A stretch of DNA of 64,000 bases from Simiduia aestuariiviva (GCF_014192475.1 NZ_JACHXZ010000001.1:186001-250000); one strand, 5' to 3'; counted from the stretch's first letter, positions 8,168 to 18,040 are shown. The notes: generated by a model from the letters alone, not told the origin. Numbers and translations are program-made.

Positions 8168-9922
8168 TTAATCGTCTTTCCATACGGAAGAATAGTCTTC
8201 TTGGCTCTTAGATGCGTTCTTTTTCTCGGCACTGCCACCTTCTAACACGCGATAAGTGAATTGGCTGAAGGAGCCTGTGGCAAATAGCCGCTTGGTGAGC
8301 TGGTAGCGGGCGTCGCCCTCGCCGTCGCGCACCCGCACTTTGCAGTACTCGGTAAAAGGTAAATTGTCGGTAATGACCGTGGCGGGTTGGTTCACCGATT
8401 TAAGCGCCTGAATTTTCAGTGCGCGCATGTAGGGGGACTTTTCACCGGTGGTGTGTACCATAGACACCGCGCTGGGTTGAGCTTGTGGCGCAATAACCTG
8501 TACGCCGAGCTGGGTGTTGCCGCCCGACTGACGAATCCAGCGCACAGCGGCCACGGCCCATTTGATACGGCCGGGTTCGCGCACGCCAATGAGGTCACCG
8601 GCACGCAATTTTTCTGAGCTGTCCACATTCCAGTTAAGACAGTAGCCGCCTGGGCTGGTATCCACGATGCGAATGTGGTGCACCGGCGCAATTTGAATTT
8701 CCTCTTCGTCTTCGGCGTCCCAATCGTCGATGAAATCCATCGTGGGCAAGGCGCCAAAGGCCCCGCTGGAAGAGCCGTTGGCAAAGGGGTCTTCCTCGGC
8801 AGTTTCGGGTTTGCTGGCGCTGCCATCGTGGCGGCTTAAAAAGTCGGCAAACTCGACTTCGTGGGCGCTGTGGTAATGCAGGTTACTGATGCCCACGGTG
8901 ACTTGTAGCTCACCTTGAATCAATCGGCGCTCAAAGGCGCGTTGGCGCATGACCGTCCAGCAGCCGCACAGGTGCTCAACCAGCTGCGAGGGCATGTTGT
9001 TGGGGATGCGCACGATGGGGTTGTCGTCATCTTTTAGCTCGCTCTGCCGGCGCAGTGCCACCACCAATTCTTCCAGCTCTAACTCGAAGACATCGTCTGG
9101 ATTGCTTGGGTGTATGCGGTCTTTGTACACCGGGGGAATATCGTCGGCTGGGTCGATGGCAAACAGGCGGTTTTCATCGGTACCGTGCTTCATGGCCACC
9201 ATGGGTGCCCAGAGCTCCAGCGCGTCAAAGGTTTGCTGCACTTCCTGCTGGCGCATTTGATTGGGGCGCGCGCAGGCGAGCATTAAGGCGCGCACGTAGG
9301 TGTGTTCGAGTTTGAGTGCTGGGACAAATTCCAGTCGGCTATCGCTCACCAAGGACTCTGTCCGTTCAAACAGGCGCGTCAGTTGGTAGAGGGTGTGCAA
9401 TTCCAGCCAGACGCCGTTGGGCACGGGCGTGTAAAGCTGGTAGCCGCGCATCAACATCAGGCTTAACCCATTCATGGCGCGCTGCAGGGCCAGATCGAGT
9501 TGCGCCATTTGATTGGCCTTGGGTTTGGATTGTGCGAGGTCGCGCACTGCAATCAGGTAGCTGTTGGTCAAATGCTTTTGCAGGGCCTGGGCGACGATCG
9601 CGGTTTTTACGGCACCGTCGGGCAGAATAATGGGCTGGTTTAAAAAGTTGCGGCCCAGCCCTTGAATACACTGCTGCACATAGGGGCGCACGCCCTCGAG
9701 CATTTCCAAGCGGTTGATGGGGTCAATTTTAAGGCGAGCGATATCCGGCAGTGCAGAGTAGAGCTGCACGCTGGTGAAGCTGACGCGCGTAGCGGGCAGG
9801 GATTCGGCCCATGCCTTCACATCGGCAGCTTTTGTACCGTGGCAAAACCCTAGGGTCTCTAGGGTTTGGGCGGGCAGTTTAAACCGGCCCAGCAGGGTTG
9901 CTAAGGTTTCGTCAAAACTCAT
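8168..9922 (-). CDS. PilZ-like domain protein encoded beside fimX
   Basis: Protein of about 584 residues, largely alpha-helical for the first 330 residues, then a C-terminal region with PilZ-type signatures: an arginine cluster RQRAFERR (RxxxR) and, after an acidic insert of about 70 residues (EDPFANGSS ... DWDAEDEEEIQ), VDTSPGGYCLNW, which resembles D/NxSxxG. A gene of similar position sits next to serB/fimX in Pseudomonas. A cyclic-di-GMP-responsive partner in pilus control is an inference from the motif and the neighbour. Start: ATG at 9922 (MSFDETLATLL); a GTG at 9973 would add 17 residues of unremarkable sequence. Confidence 0.6.
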   Translation of the reverse strand: MSFDETLATLLGRFKLPAQTLETLGFCHGTKAADVKAWAESLPATRVSFTSVQLYSALPDIARLKIDPINRLEMLEGVRPYVQQCIQGLGRNFLNQPIILPDGAVKTAIVAQALQKHLTNSYLIAVRDLAQSKPKANQMAQLDLALQRAMNGLSLMLMRGYQLYTPVPNGVWLELHTLYQLTRLFERTESLVSDSRLEFVPALKLEHTYVRALMLACARPNQMRQQEVQQTFDALELWAPMVAMKHGTDENRLFAIDPADDIPPVYKDRIHPSNPDDVFELELEELVVALRRQSELKDDDNPIVRIPNNMPSQLVEHLCGCWTVMRQRAFERRLIQGELQVTVGISNLHYHSAHEVEFADFLSRHDGSASKPETAEEDPFANGSSSGAFGALPTMDFIDDWDAEDEEEIQIAPVHHIRIVDTSPGGYCLNWNVDSSEKLRAGDLIGVREPGRIKWAVAAVRWIRQSGGNTQLGVQVIAPQAQPSAVSMVHTTGEKSPYMRALKIQALKSVNQPATVITDNLPFTEYCKVRVRDGEGDARYQLTKRLFATGSFSQFTYRVLEGGSAEKKNASKSQEDYSSVWKDD

Positions 9923-10201
9923 GAGTGCAGCTTTTGTTCGTCCATGAGAGAAGTATAGGGAGCGCTGAGGCACTCTGCCCGATGACTTTCACGTGTTTTT
10001 ATAGCGTGTCGCGTGGGAACGACTTTGCGGCGCCCTATCTTAGCGGCTGATGCCTGTCCATGCCGTCGCTACCCTACCCAACGTAAATCCGCGCATAGTA
10101 CGTCAGCGGTGCACGTTAAACCGTGATCTACGGCCAAGGTTCGCTACTGCGCCGCGCCAATACCAAATGCTGCACGATAGTACCTAAAAATGACTGAGAC
10201 G

Positions 10202-11047
10202 TCAGCTACTCTCGGGGCAATCGCCTTGGCAGGCCAATTCGTGGTTCATGTCGAGCGCCGGTGATTCGGACAGACAGCGGCCCACCAACACGGCGGGCAC
10301 TCCCGCCACCGTGGTGTGCGGTGCCACCGATTTCAGCACCACACTGCCGGCGCCGACTTTCGCGCCTTCGCCAATTTCAATATTGCCAAGTACCGTGGCG
10401 CCCGCGCTAATGAGCACGCCCTGCCGGACTTTCGGGTGTCGATCGCCGGATTCCTTGCCGGTGCCGCCTAGGGTGACGGATTGCATGATCGAGACGTTGT
10501 TTTCCACCACCGCGGTCTCACCGATCACAATGCCCGTGGCGTGATCGAGCATGATGCCCATGCCGATCTGGGCGGCGGGGTGGATGTCGACCGCAAAAAC
10601 TTGAGAGATGCGATTTTGCAAAAACAGCGCCAGTGAGCGGCGCTCGTTCTGCCACAGCCAGTGGGCAATGCGGTAGCTTTGTAGCGCGTGGAAACCCTTA
10701 AAATAGAGGAATGGCGCAGCCAGCGAGCAGCAGGCGGAATCGCGCGTGTCGATGGCGAACAAGTCGGCGCGCGCGGCCTCGGCGATGGCGGGGTCGTCGG
10801 CCATGGCTTCGGTTATCACCTCGCGCACCATCATGGCGGGGGCCATGGGGCTGTCGAGTTTGTTGGCGAGGTGGAAGCTGAGCGCCGCCTCGAAGGTGTC
10901 GTGATTTAAAATGGTGGCGTGCAGAAACGACGCCAAAATGGGTTCTTCTTCGGCTTGCGCGCGGGTTTGTTCACAGATGCGAGCCCACACCGGGTCGACG
11001 GCGTCGGTCGAATTGGCGGCTTGTGTGGCCAAGGTTAATGGCTTCAT
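10202..11047 (-). CDS. cysE: Serine O-acetyltransferase
   Basis: Transfers acetyl from acetyl-CoA to L-serine, committing it to cysteine synthesis. It is 281 residues, with an N-terminal helical trimerisation domain (about 15-150) and a left-handed beta-helix of hexapeptide repeats (about 160-250): IHPAAQIGMGIMLDHATGIVIGET, VTLGGTG, GVLISAGATVLGNIEIGEGAKVGAGSVVL. The catalytic His-Asp pair is in the DIHPAA/LDHATG region. Start ATG at 11047. The 279 bases between it and the PilZ-like gene show no recognisable feature. Confidence 0.95.
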   Translation of the reverse strand: MKPLTLATQAANSTDAVDPVWARICEQTRAQAEEEPILASFLHATILNHDTFEAALSFHLANKLDSPMAPAMMVREVITEAMADDPAIAEAARADLFAIDTRDSACCSLAAPFLYFKGFHALQSYRIAHWLWQNERRSLALFLQNRISQVFAVDIHPAAQIGMGIMLDHATGIVIGETAVVENNVSIMQSVTLGGTGKESGDRHPKVRQGVLISAGATVLGNIEIGEGAKVGAGSVVLKSVAPHTTVAGVPAVLVGRCLSESPALDMNHELACQGDCPESS

Positions 11048-11116
11048 GGCGTACCCCGTGCGAGCAAAAGCCTATTATGGCCTGTGCTGAAGCTCGCGGC
11101 AAAGGCCCCTTGGGGG

Positions 11117-11704
11117 CTAGAGTGCCTTGATTAGCGTGCTGTGGTCGGCCAAACCCGGAATTTGGCTGGTGCGATGGGCCTGTTGCTCGAACCCCAGGCG
11201 GCGGTAGAGCGCTTCGGCACGGGGGTTGTCGGCCGCCACGTCGAGGCTTAAATGGCTCAACCCCAAGGATTGCGCCCGCTCGGCGGCGAAGGCTATGAGT
11301 TGTGCGCCGCACCCCTGCCCGCGCAGTTCTGGCGCGACCGCGAGGTGCGCGATGTGGAGAGAGTTTGCCGGCGGCGCGGGGATCAGTTTTTCCACTTTTA
11401 AACCGCGCAGCAGCACCAGGGGCGAACGCCAGCCGGCCCACTGCATGATGGCGCCTACATTGGCGTTGTTGCGCTGCAGGTGTTCGTCGCGCTGAAACAC
11501 ACTGACGCATCCGTCGATGCCCGTTGCGCCGCGCACCACGTAGTGAGCCCTGTGGCCAAAACTGCCGTCGGCCTGTGCCAGCGCTTGGCTCAGAAAAGAC
11601 TCTGCATCGGCCAGAAATACATAGTCGAAGGCGGCGGGCCCGGAGCTGTATACCAGCGGCACAAGGGCGGCGGCATCGGCGGCGCTAGCGGCGTCTAGGG
11701 TCAT
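11117..11704 (-). CDS. GNAT-family N-acetyltransferase
   Basis: Acetyltransferase of 195 residues. The acetyl-CoA-binding motif A is LAVAPELRGQGCGAQLIAFAAERA (about 125-148, R/QxxGxG/A as RGQGCG), followed by LSLDVAADNPRAEALYRRLGFEQQ, the usual GNAT motif B. The substrate is unknown; the overall layout resembles small-molecule or RimI-like GNATs. Start ATG at 11704, two bases after the srkA stop, so it is probably translated from the srkA transcript; an upstream in-frame codon would overlap srkA by 73 bases. Confidence 0.8.
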   Translation of the reverse strand: MTLDAASAADAAALVPLVYSSGPAAFDYVFLADAESFLSQALAQADGSFGHRAHYVVRGATGIDGCVSVFQRDEHLQRNNANVGAIMQWAGWRSPLVLLRGLKVEKLIPAPPANSLHIAHLAVAPELRGQGCGAQLIAFAAERAQSLGLSHLSLDVAADNPRAEALYRRLGFEQQAHRTSQIPGLADHSTLIKAL

Positions 11705-11706
11705 GG

Positions 11707-12714
11707 TTAAAATAGCCGCAAGGGCTCCTCTTGCAATGCCGACATTTGCTCGCGCAATTCCAAAATGTGCTCCGCCCAATAGCGTTCAGTGTTGAACCAC
11801 GGAAAGGTCTTGGGAAATGCGGGATCGTCCCAGCGTCGCGCCAACCACGCGCTGTAGTGCATGATGCGAAGACTGCGCAAGGCTTCCACAAATTGCAATT
11901 CGCGCGCATCAAAATTGCAAAACATGTCGTAGCCCTCCACGATTTCAGACAGTTGGGCGAGCTGCTGCTGGCGATCGCCAGACAATAGCATCCAAATATC
12001 CTGAATCGCCGGGCCCATGCGCGCATCGTCGAAATCCACCAAATGCGGCGTGTCATCGCGCCATAAAATATTGCCCGGGTGGCAGTCGCCGTGCAGCCGA
12101 AGTTGCGTTGGGCTAAAGCGCGCAAAGGTTTCTGAAATGCCGGCCAGCAGGTCGCGGCACAAACTGGTGTAGGCCGGCAGCAGCGATTTGGGTATGAAGT
12201 GTTCGGTCAAAAAATTTGCGCTGGCGTGACCAAAACTTTCGATATCTAAGCTGGGTCGGTGTGCAAAAGGCCGGGCGGCGCCCACGTTGTGCAATCGGCC
12301 CATGGCGCGGCCAATGGCTTGCAGGTGGTCGAAATTTTCAAGCTCCGGTGCGTGCCCGCCTTGGCGTTTAAACATTGCGAATTCAAAATTTTTAAAGCGG
12401 TACAGGGTGTCACCTTGCGCGTTGGCGAGCGGGGGGACCACGGATAGCCCTGACTCCGCGAGCTCGGCGGTAAACTGATGTTCTTCCAGAATTTGCTCGC
12501 GGCTCCAGCGCTCGGGCCGATAGAATTTTGCGATGATGGGCGTGCCGTCTTCAATGCCCACTTGGTAGACGCGATTTTCATAGCTATTGAGGGCAAATAC
12601 GCGCGCGTCGGTGAGCAAACCCGTGGATTCCACGGCGTCCATTACCGCGTCGGGTGTGAGCGTGGCGTAGGGATGGTTGCCGATGTCGGCGGAGTGTTCC
12701 GTAGTGTCTTCCAT
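11707..12714 (-). CDS. srkA: Stress response kinase A (YihE/RdoA family)
   Basis: APH-like Ser/Thr kinase of 335 residues. Nucleotide-binding segment with IIAKFYRPERW (catalytic Lys), catalytic loop LHGDCHPGNILWRDD (HGDxHxxN pattern) and metal-binding LVDFDDARMGP (DFD). This matches SrkA/YihE, a cytosolic kinase that protects enteric bacteria from stress-induced death. Start ATG at 12714 (MEDTTEHS); a TTG at 12768 would add 18 residues and run towards the upstream terminator. Followed closely by the GNAT gene. Confidence 0.88.
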   Translation of the reverse strand: MEDTTEHSADIGNHPYATLTPDAVMDAVESTGLLTDARVFALNSYENRVYQVGIEDGTPIIAKFYRPERWSREQILEEHQFTAELAESGLSVVPPLANAQGDTLYRFKNFEFAMFKRQGGHAPELENFDHLQAIGRAMGRLHNVGAARPFAHRPSLDIESFGHASANFLTEHFIPKSLLPAYTSLCRDLLAGISETFARFSPTQLRLHGDCHPGNILWRDDTPHLVDFDDARMGPAIQDIWMLLSGDRQQQLAQLSEIVEGYDMFCNFDARELQFVEALRSLRIMHYSAWLARRWDDPAFPKTFPWFNTERYWAEHILELREQMSALQEEPLRLF

Positions 12715-12774
12715 AGTACGCCCGATAATTATCGCTGATTTTAATTGCCGTGGTTGCGCGTGGCGCAAGCATTA

Positions 12775-12799
12775 AAAAAGGGAGCCCGGCTCCCTTTTT
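12775..12799 (-). terminator. Intrinsic terminator downstream of the FabH-like gene
   Basis: GGGAGCC-c-GGCTCCC hairpin with A-rich and T-rich flanks. On the minus strand it ends in TTTTTT, so it closes the gene at 12838-13965. Confidence 0.88.
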
Positions 12800-12837
12800 A
12801 ATTGGCAACTGTTGCCGCTATCTTAGCACGGCGCCCA

Positions 12838-13965
12838 TTAGCGCTTGCGCAATACCAAACTGCCAATGGAATAGCCCGCGCCAAATGAGCAGAGCACGCC
12901 CGTGTCGCCGGCCACCAAATCTTCGTGGTGTAAGTTAAATGCGATGAGTGAACCCGCCGAGGCGGTGTTGGCGTAGCGATCGAGTACTACGGGCGCTTCA
13001 TCGGCGTTGGCATCGCGACCCAATAATTTTTTCACGATCAGCGTGTTCATGTTGATGTTCGCTTGATGCAACCACCAGCGACGCACGTCTTGCGTGCTTA
13101 AACCCAAGCGCTCAAGTTGGCTGCTCATGTGTTCGGCGGCCATGGGGCAAACTTCCTTAAACACCTTGCGGCCGTTTTGATGGAACAAGTTGTCGGCGCC
13201 GAAAGGTTGGGTGTCGTGGGCGCGGGCGGTGTAGCCAAAATTAGAGCGAATATTGTTGGAGTAACTGGTTACGGCTTTGATGTCGAGGATGTCGTAACTG
13301 TGCTTGCTGGTGCAGGTGTCGGCGCGCTCGATGACCATGGCGGTGGCCACGTCCCCAAAAATAAAGTGGCTGTCGCGATCGGTGAAATTGAGCTGCGGCG
13401 AGGTCAGTTCCGGGTTGATTACCAGCACTGCGCGGGCGCTGCCCGAGGCCACGGAATCGTAAGCGCGGTGTAGGCCAAAGGTGGCCGCCGAGCAGGCCAC
13501 CAGCATATCGAAGCCGAAACCGGCGATGCCGAGCGCCGCCTGCACTTCGATGGCAATGGCCGGATACGAGCGTTGGGTGTAGGCGCAGGACACGATTACC
13601 GCGTCGATATCTTCCGGTTTTTTATTGGCGGCTTCGAGCGCCCGCTTGGCGGCGGCCAGCGCCATTTCGGCTTGGTGGCTCAGCTCGTCGTCGGCGCGCG
13701 CGGGGATGCGCGGGGTCATGCGATCGACGTCGCAGATGCCGTCTTTTTCATACACGTAGCGGCTCTTGATGCCAGAGGCTTTTTCAATAAATTCTGCGCT
13801 TGAGTGGGGCTTGGCTTCCAACTCACCGGCGGCGATGGCGGCGGCATTTTCCGCGTTGTATTTGTCGGCCCAGCCGTTGTAGGCGACCACTAGCTCTTCG
13901 TTAGAAATGCTGTGGGCGGGGGTCCAGAGGCCGCTGCCGCTGATGACGATCGTTGGGGTGCTCAT
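12838..13965 (-). CDS. Beta-ketoacyl-ACP synthase III homologue (FabH-like)
   Basis: Thiolase-fold condensing enzyme of 375 residues. The Cys-His-Asn triad is visible: VACSAATFG (Cys nucleophile), WWLHQANINM (His) and RYANTASAG (Asn). It is longer than housekeeping FabH (about 320) because of an N-terminal insert (about 25-90, AYNGWADKYNAENAAAIAAGE...). That form matches the Pseudomonas PA3286-type enzyme, which condenses octanoyl-CoA from beta-oxidation with malonyl-ACP, feeding fatty-acid synthesis. The exact substrate is an inference. It stands as a single transcription unit closed by its own terminator. Confidence 0.83.
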   Translation of the reverse strand: MSTPTIVISGSGLWTPAHSISNEELVVAYNGWADKYNAENAAAIAAGELEAKPHSSAEFIEKASGIKSRYVYEKDGICDVDRMTPRIPARADDELSHQAEMALAAAKRALEAANKKPEDIDAVIVSCAYTQRSYPAIAIEVQAALGIAGFGFDMLVACSAATFGLHRAYDSVASGSARAVLVINPELTSPQLNFTDRDSHFIFGDVATAMVIERADTCTSKHSYDILDIKAVTSYSNNIRSNFGYTARAHDTQPFGADNLFHQNGRKVFKEVCPMAAEHMSSQLERLGLSTQDVRRWWLHQANINMNTLIVKKLLGRDANADEAPVVLDRYANTASAGSLIAFNLHHEDLVAGDTGVLCSFGAGYSIGSLVLRKR

Positions 13966-14159
13966 AAGAAAACTGCCTGTGAATTGCGTCTGCCCACATT
14001 GCCGGGCCGGAGGTGGGTGGTTGAGTGTCGACCACCGTCCTGATTATGGTCGAAAATTGTCGCCCATAGTGTGCGGGGCGTCCAGTTGCCACGGTCTCTG
14101 AGGTGGGTGTTTTGGCGCCTTGCGGGCGGGATATTGGTCATTCGAGGGTGACCCGCGAG

Positions 14160-14891
14160 TCAGGGCGTGCGCGCGATCATCCAGATATCTACCCGCTTTA
14201 CGCCAGCATCTTGCAGTATCTTCGCCAAAGTTGCACAAGTGGCGCCGGTGGTCATGACATCGTCGATCAGCGCGACGTGCTCTAGGGCCAGCGGCCCACG
14301 CACCGCGAACTGCTGGCGCAAATTGCGCAGTCGCTCGCGGCGGCTGAGGCCTTGCTGGCTGTGGCCCCCGCGCCGCGTCAACAGGTCGGCTCGCCACGGC
14401 AGTTGCAACTGTCGGCCGAGTCGGCGGGCCAACTGCTCCGTTTGATTAAAGCCCCGCACTAGCCGGCGCGCACGAGCAATGGGTACGGGTAGCAGGCATT
14501 GGGGCCAATCGTCGTGCACATAGGCGGTTTGCAGATGGGCCACTAACTGCGGCACGAGGTAGGGCAGCAAGCGCTGGTCGCCCTGGTGCTTCCAGCGGTT
14601 GATCAGCCCTGCCAGGGGTGGCGCGTAGCAGTAGGGCGCCAGGCTGCGGGCAAATTGCGGCGGGCGGCGCAGGCACTCGGGGCACTCGCTGCCTTGGGTG
14701 CGCGGCAGTGCGCAGCGAGGACAGGGCGCCTCGTTGAGCGGCAGGTCGCGCGCGCAGGCATCGCACAATAAGTGTTGGCTGGAGTCGCCACACAGCCAGC
14801 AGCGACAGGGGAGTTGCAACGATTGGGGCCAGTATTGCCGGCGCCATTGGTAGAGGCGTCGCTGGCCGTTGCGGGCCCAGTGAGTCAGCAT
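14160..14891 (-). CDS. comF: ComF family phosphoribosyltransferase-like protein
   Basis: Protein of 243 residues. An N-terminal zinc-ribbon-like part has cysteine pairs (CRCWLCGDSSQHLLCDACARDL and CPRCALPRTQGSECPEC), followed by a type I phosphoribosyltransferase fold with the PRPP loop VALIDDVMTTGATCATLA (about 207-224). ComF proteins take part in uptake of DNA in naturally competent bacteria; activity here is not shown. Start: ATG at 14891, with GAGG seven to ten bases upstream; longer in-frame readings would run through the bioB promoter. Divergent from bioB, the usual gamma arrangement. Confidence 0.87.
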   Translation of the reverse strand: MLTHWARNGQRRLYQWRRQYWPQSLQLPCRCWLCGDSSQHLLCDACARDLPLNEAPCPRCALPRTQGSECPECLRRPPQFARSLAPYCYAPPLAGLINRWKHQGDQRLLPYLVPQLVAHLQTAYVHDDWPQCLLPVPIARARRLVRGFNQTEQLARRLGRQLQLPWRADLLTRRGGHSQQGLSRRERLRNLRQQFAVRGPLALEHVALIDDVMTTGATCATLAKILQDAGVKRVDIWMIARTP

Positions 14892-14934
14892 CCGTGCTAC
14901 CTCGCAAAGGTTAACTGCATTGGCGCTTTGGGGA

Positions 14935-14967
14935 TTAGTTAACCAAAATAGTTTGACTGGTTGACAG
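14935..14967. promoter_or_regulatory. BirA-like operator upstream of bioB
   Basis: Inverted half-sites TAGTTAACC (14936-14944) and GGTTGACAG (14959-14967) separated by 14 bases. The enterobacterial BirA site is TTGTAAACC-N14/15-GGTTTACAA; each half here matches 7 of 9. It covers the bioB -35, which fits biotin-dependent repression. Confidence 0.65.
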
Positions 14968-14989
14968 CGCCTTGAGTGGGTCGGACAAT
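14961..14989 (+). promoter_or_regulatory. bioB sigma-70 promoter
   Basis: Consensus -35 TTGACA (14961-14966), 17-base spacer, -10 GACAAT (14984-14989). The bioB ATG is 36 bases further on. The -35 lies inside the right half of the BirA-like operator. Confidence 0.65.
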
Positions 14990-15024
14990 GCCGCCAGCCC
15001 AATGATTGAGACAGAGAATACCCC

Positions 15025-16083
15025 ATGAGTGCACAGGCAAACATCCAAATCCGTCACGACTGGACCCGCGCAGAAGTGCTGGCCCTGTTCCAGCTGCCTT
15101 TTGCCGACCTGATGTATCAGGCGCAAACGGTGCACCGCACCTGCTTTGATCCGAATCAGGTGCAGGTGAGCACCCTGTGCTCCATCAAGACCGGTGCCTG
15201 TCCAGAAGATTGCGCCTACTGCCCACAATCGGCGCGCTATGACACCGGCCTTGAGCGCGAAAAGCTCATGAAAGTTGAAAAGGTGATTGAAGAGGCCAAA
15301 GCTGCCAAGGCCAGTGGTGCGACGCGCTTTTGCATGGGTGCCGCCTGGCGCTCGCCGAAGGGCAAAGACATGCCCTATGTCACCGAGATGGTCAAAGGCG
15401 TGAAATCCTTAGGCCTGGAAACGTGCATGACGCTGGGCATGTTGAACGAAGATCAAGCTAAGGGCTTGGCCGATGCCGGGCTCGATTACTACAACCACAA
15501 CCTCGATACCTCGCCCGAGTTTTACGGCGACATCATCACCACCCGCACCTACCAAGATCGCTTGGAAACGCTGGCCAATGTGCGCAAGGCCGGCATGAAA
15601 GTGTGCTGCGGTGGCATTGTGGGCATGGGTGAAGAGGAGTCGGATCGCGCGGGCCTGTTGATTCAGTTGGCCAATATGGCGGAGCACCCAGAGTCGGTGC
15701 CGGTGAATATGTTGGTGAAGGTGGAAGGCACGCCAATGGCGAATCAAGCGGACTTAGATCCCTTTGATTTTATTCGCACCATCGCCGTGGCGCGCATCAT
15801 GATGCCGAAATCACACGTGCGCCTGTCGGCGGGTCGCGAAGATATGAATGAGCAAATGCAGGCCATGGCGTTTTTGGCTGGCGCCAACTCCATTTTTTAC
15901 GGTGAAAAATTGTTGACCACGCCCAACCCCGAGGCCAGCAAAGATCGTCAGTTGTTTACGCGCTTGGGCATTCATCAAGAGTCCTACGAAATTCATCAGG
16001 ACGAAAAAGAACAAGAAGCCGCTGTGTATCAGGCGCTGGAAGCCAGTCACAACGATCAGTTTTTCTACGACGCCGCCAAGTAA
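15025..16083 (+). CDS. bioB: Biotin synthase
   Basis: Radical SAM enzyme that inserts sulfur into dethiobiotin to form biotin. It is 352 residues. The radical-SAM cysteine motif is in [14 protein letters not shown] (CxxxCxxC), coordinating the 4Fe-4S cluster; the second Fe-S cluster ligands are further along, including ETCMTLGM and GGIVGMGEE segments typical of BioB. Start ATG at 15025. First gene of the biotin operon, 8 bases before bioF. Confidence 0.97.
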   Translation: MSAQANIQIRHDWTRAEVLALFQLPFADLMYQAQTVHRTCFDPNQVQVSTLCSIKTGACPEDCAYCPQSARYDTGLEREKLMKVEKVIEEAKAAKASGATRFCMGAAWRSPKGKDMPYVTEMVKGVKSLGLETCMTLGMLNEDQAKGLADAGLDYYNHNLDTSPEFYGDIITTRTYQDRLETLANVRKAGMKVCCGGIVGMGEEESDRAGLLIQLANMAEHPESVPVNMLVKVEGTPMANQADLDPFDFIRTIAVARIMMPKSHVRLSAGREDMNEQMQAMAFLAGANSIFYGEKLLTTPNPEASKDRQLFTRLGIHQESYEIHQDEKEQEAAVYQALEASHNDQFFYDAAK

Positions 16084-16091
16084 GGCGCGCC

Positions 16092-17258
16092 ATGCAAGAC
16101 TGGTTACGCCAGCAGTTGGCTGAGCGGCGCGCGGCCGACCTCTATCGCCAGCGCCGCACCTTGCGGGGCGCGCAGCAGCCGGAAGTGGACGTGGAAGGCC
16201 GGCAGCTGCTGGCCTTTTGTTCCAACGACTACTTGGGCCTCGCCAATCATCCCGATGTTAAATCCGCCTTTGTGCGCGCGGCCGACACCTACGGTGTGGG
16301 CAGTGGTGCCTCGCACCTCGTCTGTGGACATTCGCACGAACATCACGCGCTCGAAGACGAGTTGGCAGCGTTTACTGGCCGCGATCGCGCGCTGTTATTT
16401 TCCACCGGTTACATGGCTAACACAGGCGTCATCAACGCGCTGGTGGGAAAGGGCGACGCGGTCTTCGAAGATAAACTCAATCACGCCTCGCTGCTCGATG
16501 GTGGTCTGTCCTCAGGCGCAAAATTCCAACGCTTTTTACACAGCGACGTCGCGCAGCTTGCGCGCAAATTGGACGCGACTGCGGCCGCTAAAAAATTGGT
16601 GGTGGTCGATGGCGTGTTCAGTATGGACGGCGACCTAGCGCCGCTCGATGTGATCGCGCCCGAGTGTGCCAACAAGCGCGCCTGGTTGATGGTGGATGAC
16701 GCGCACGGCCTGGGTGTACTGGGTAAAACCGGCGCCGGTTGCGCAGAGCACTTTGCCTTGGACCAGCAGCAGTTGCCGGTATTGATGGGCACTTTTGGCA
16801 AAGCCTTTGGCACCTTTGGCGCATTTGTGGCGGGCTCTGACGATCTCATCGAAACGCTGATTCAATTGACCCGCACCTACATTTACACCACCGCATTGCC
16901 ACCGGCGGTGGCCGCCGCGACGCGCGCCAGTTTGAAATTGATTCAAACGGAAACCTGGCGGCGCGAAGCCCTGCACGCGCGCATCGCGCAGTTTCGCAGC
17001 GGCGCCCGCCAACTCGGTTTGCAGCTAATGGATTCCGATACCGCGATTCAACCCATCCTCTTGGGTGACGCTGGGCGCGCTCTGGCGTGGTCAGAAAAAT
17101 TGGCGGAGCTCGGCCTGTGGGTGGGTGCGATTCGCCCACCCACTGTGCCAGCCGGCAGCGCGCGTTTGCGCGTCACACTCTCGGCGGCGCACACAGAAAT
17201 ACAGGTGCGGCAATTGTTAGATGGCTTGGCCAGTGTTGAGCGAGAATTGGGATCATGA
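16092..17258 (+). CDS. bioF: 8-amino-7-oxononanoate synthase
   Basis: PLP-dependent alpha-oxoamine synthase joining pimeloyl-ACP (or CoA) and L-alanine. It is 388 residues. [16 protein letters not shown] and [12 protein letters not shown] at the N-terminus, [15 protein letters not shown] in the cofactor domain, and the PLP-binding lysine in [18 protein letters not shown]. Start ATG at 16092. The stop overlaps the start of bioH by four bases (ATGA), implying coupled translation. Confidence 0.96.
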   Translation: MQDWLRQQLAERRAADLYRQRRTLRGAQQPEVDVEGRQLLAFCSNDYLGLANHPDVKSAFVRAADTYGVGSGASHLVCGHSHEHHALEDELAAFTGRDRALLFSTGYMANTGVINALVGKGDAVFEDKLNHASLLDGGLSSGAKFQRFLHSDVAQLARKLDATAAAKKLVVVDGVFSMDGDLAPLDVIAPECANKRAWLMVDDAHGLGVLGKTGAGCAEHFALDQQQLPVLMGTFGKAFGTFGAFVAGSDDLIETLIQLTRTYIYTTALPPAVAAATRASLKLIQTETWRREALHARIAQFRSGARQLGLQLMDSDTAIQPILLGDAGRALAWSEKLAELGLWVGAIRPPTVPAGSARLRVTLSAAHTEIQVRQLLDGLASVERELGS

Positions 17259-18040
17259 CGGCGCTAAAGGTCCACGCGCGCGCCGGCGCACAAGCCGTCG
17301 AGGCGCGCCTGCTGTGTCTGCACGGTTGGGGTTTTGATCACCGTTGTTGGCAGCCGCTGGCCGATGAATTGCTGAGTCGCACGCGACTCCAATTGGATTT
17401 GGTAGACCTGCCGGGTTTTGGTGATTCGCCGCCGGTAGACAATTGGGTGCCGGACACCAGAGCGCAGCTGCGCGCGTTGATCGAGGCCAGCGAGCTGCCT
17501 GTGTACCTTTTGGGTTGGTCGCTGGGCGGGCAAGTGGCGCTCGATCTTGCGCAGCATTGTGCAAAGCCTCAGGCGGTGTTTACCGTGGCTGCGAACCTGC
17601 AATTTTGCGCTGCAGACCATTGGCCAGCGGCCATGAATAGCGACCATTACAATGATTTTCTAACGCAATTTACCGGGGCGCCCGCCGCCACCGTGAAACG
17701 GTTTAGTCAATTGGTTGCCGCTGGGGGCGCGCCCTCAATGCGCAAGCTACTGCGCAATTTTTTAGCCAGTTGCGAGCCTGCGCAACACGCGAATTGGCTG
17801 CAGGCATTGCGTGCGCTGCAGCAGTTAGATGCCAGTGGCGCGCGTCCGTCGATGCCCGTGCACATGCTGTTTGCCGAGGCGGATCAATTGGTGCCGTTGG
17901 CGGCTGCCGAGGCGGTCGTGGCGCGCACGCCCTTTGATGTTTTTCGCCTGGGCAATGAGGGCCACGGCGCGCCTGTTTGTGCGCCAGCAGCGGTGGCAGA
18001 TTGGTTAATCGCGCGCCTGCCCGAGGCGAGGTTAGTGTGA
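17255..18040 (+). CDS. bioH: Pimeloyl-ACP methyl ester carboxylesterase
   Basis: Alpha/beta hydrolase of 261 residues that removes the methyl group from pimeloyl-ACP methyl ester, ending the BioC-BioH route to the pimeloyl precursor. Nucleophile elbow GWSLGGQ (GxSxG), acid in [10 protein letters not shown], and the catalytic His in [11 protein letters not shown]. Start ATG at 17255 overlaps bioF; the stop overlaps the GTG of bioC. Other hydrolases share this fold, but position and pairing with bioC make the call firm. Confidence 0.92.
   Translation: MTALKVHARAGAQAVEARLLCLHGWGFDHRCWQPLADELLSRTRLQLDLVDLPGFGDSPPVDNWVPDTRAQLRALIEASELPVYLLGWSLGGQVALDLAQHCAKPQAVFTVAANLQFCAADHWPAAMNSDHYNDFLTQFTGAPAATVKRFSQLVAAGGAPSMRKLLRNFLASCEPAQHANWLQALRALQQLDASGARPSMPVHMLFAEADQLVPLAAAEAVVARTPFDVFRLGNEGHGAPVCAPAAVADWLIARLPEARLV

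Noticed and set aside
14909-14944. GGTTAAC ... GTTAACC inverted pair before bioB as the operator
   Set aside because: Arms point the wrong way for a BirA site; the pair at 14935-14967 fits the known orientation and spacing.
14892-15044. Longer start for comF
   Set aside because: It would run through the bioB promoter and BirA-like operator, and the added residues do not resemble ComF.
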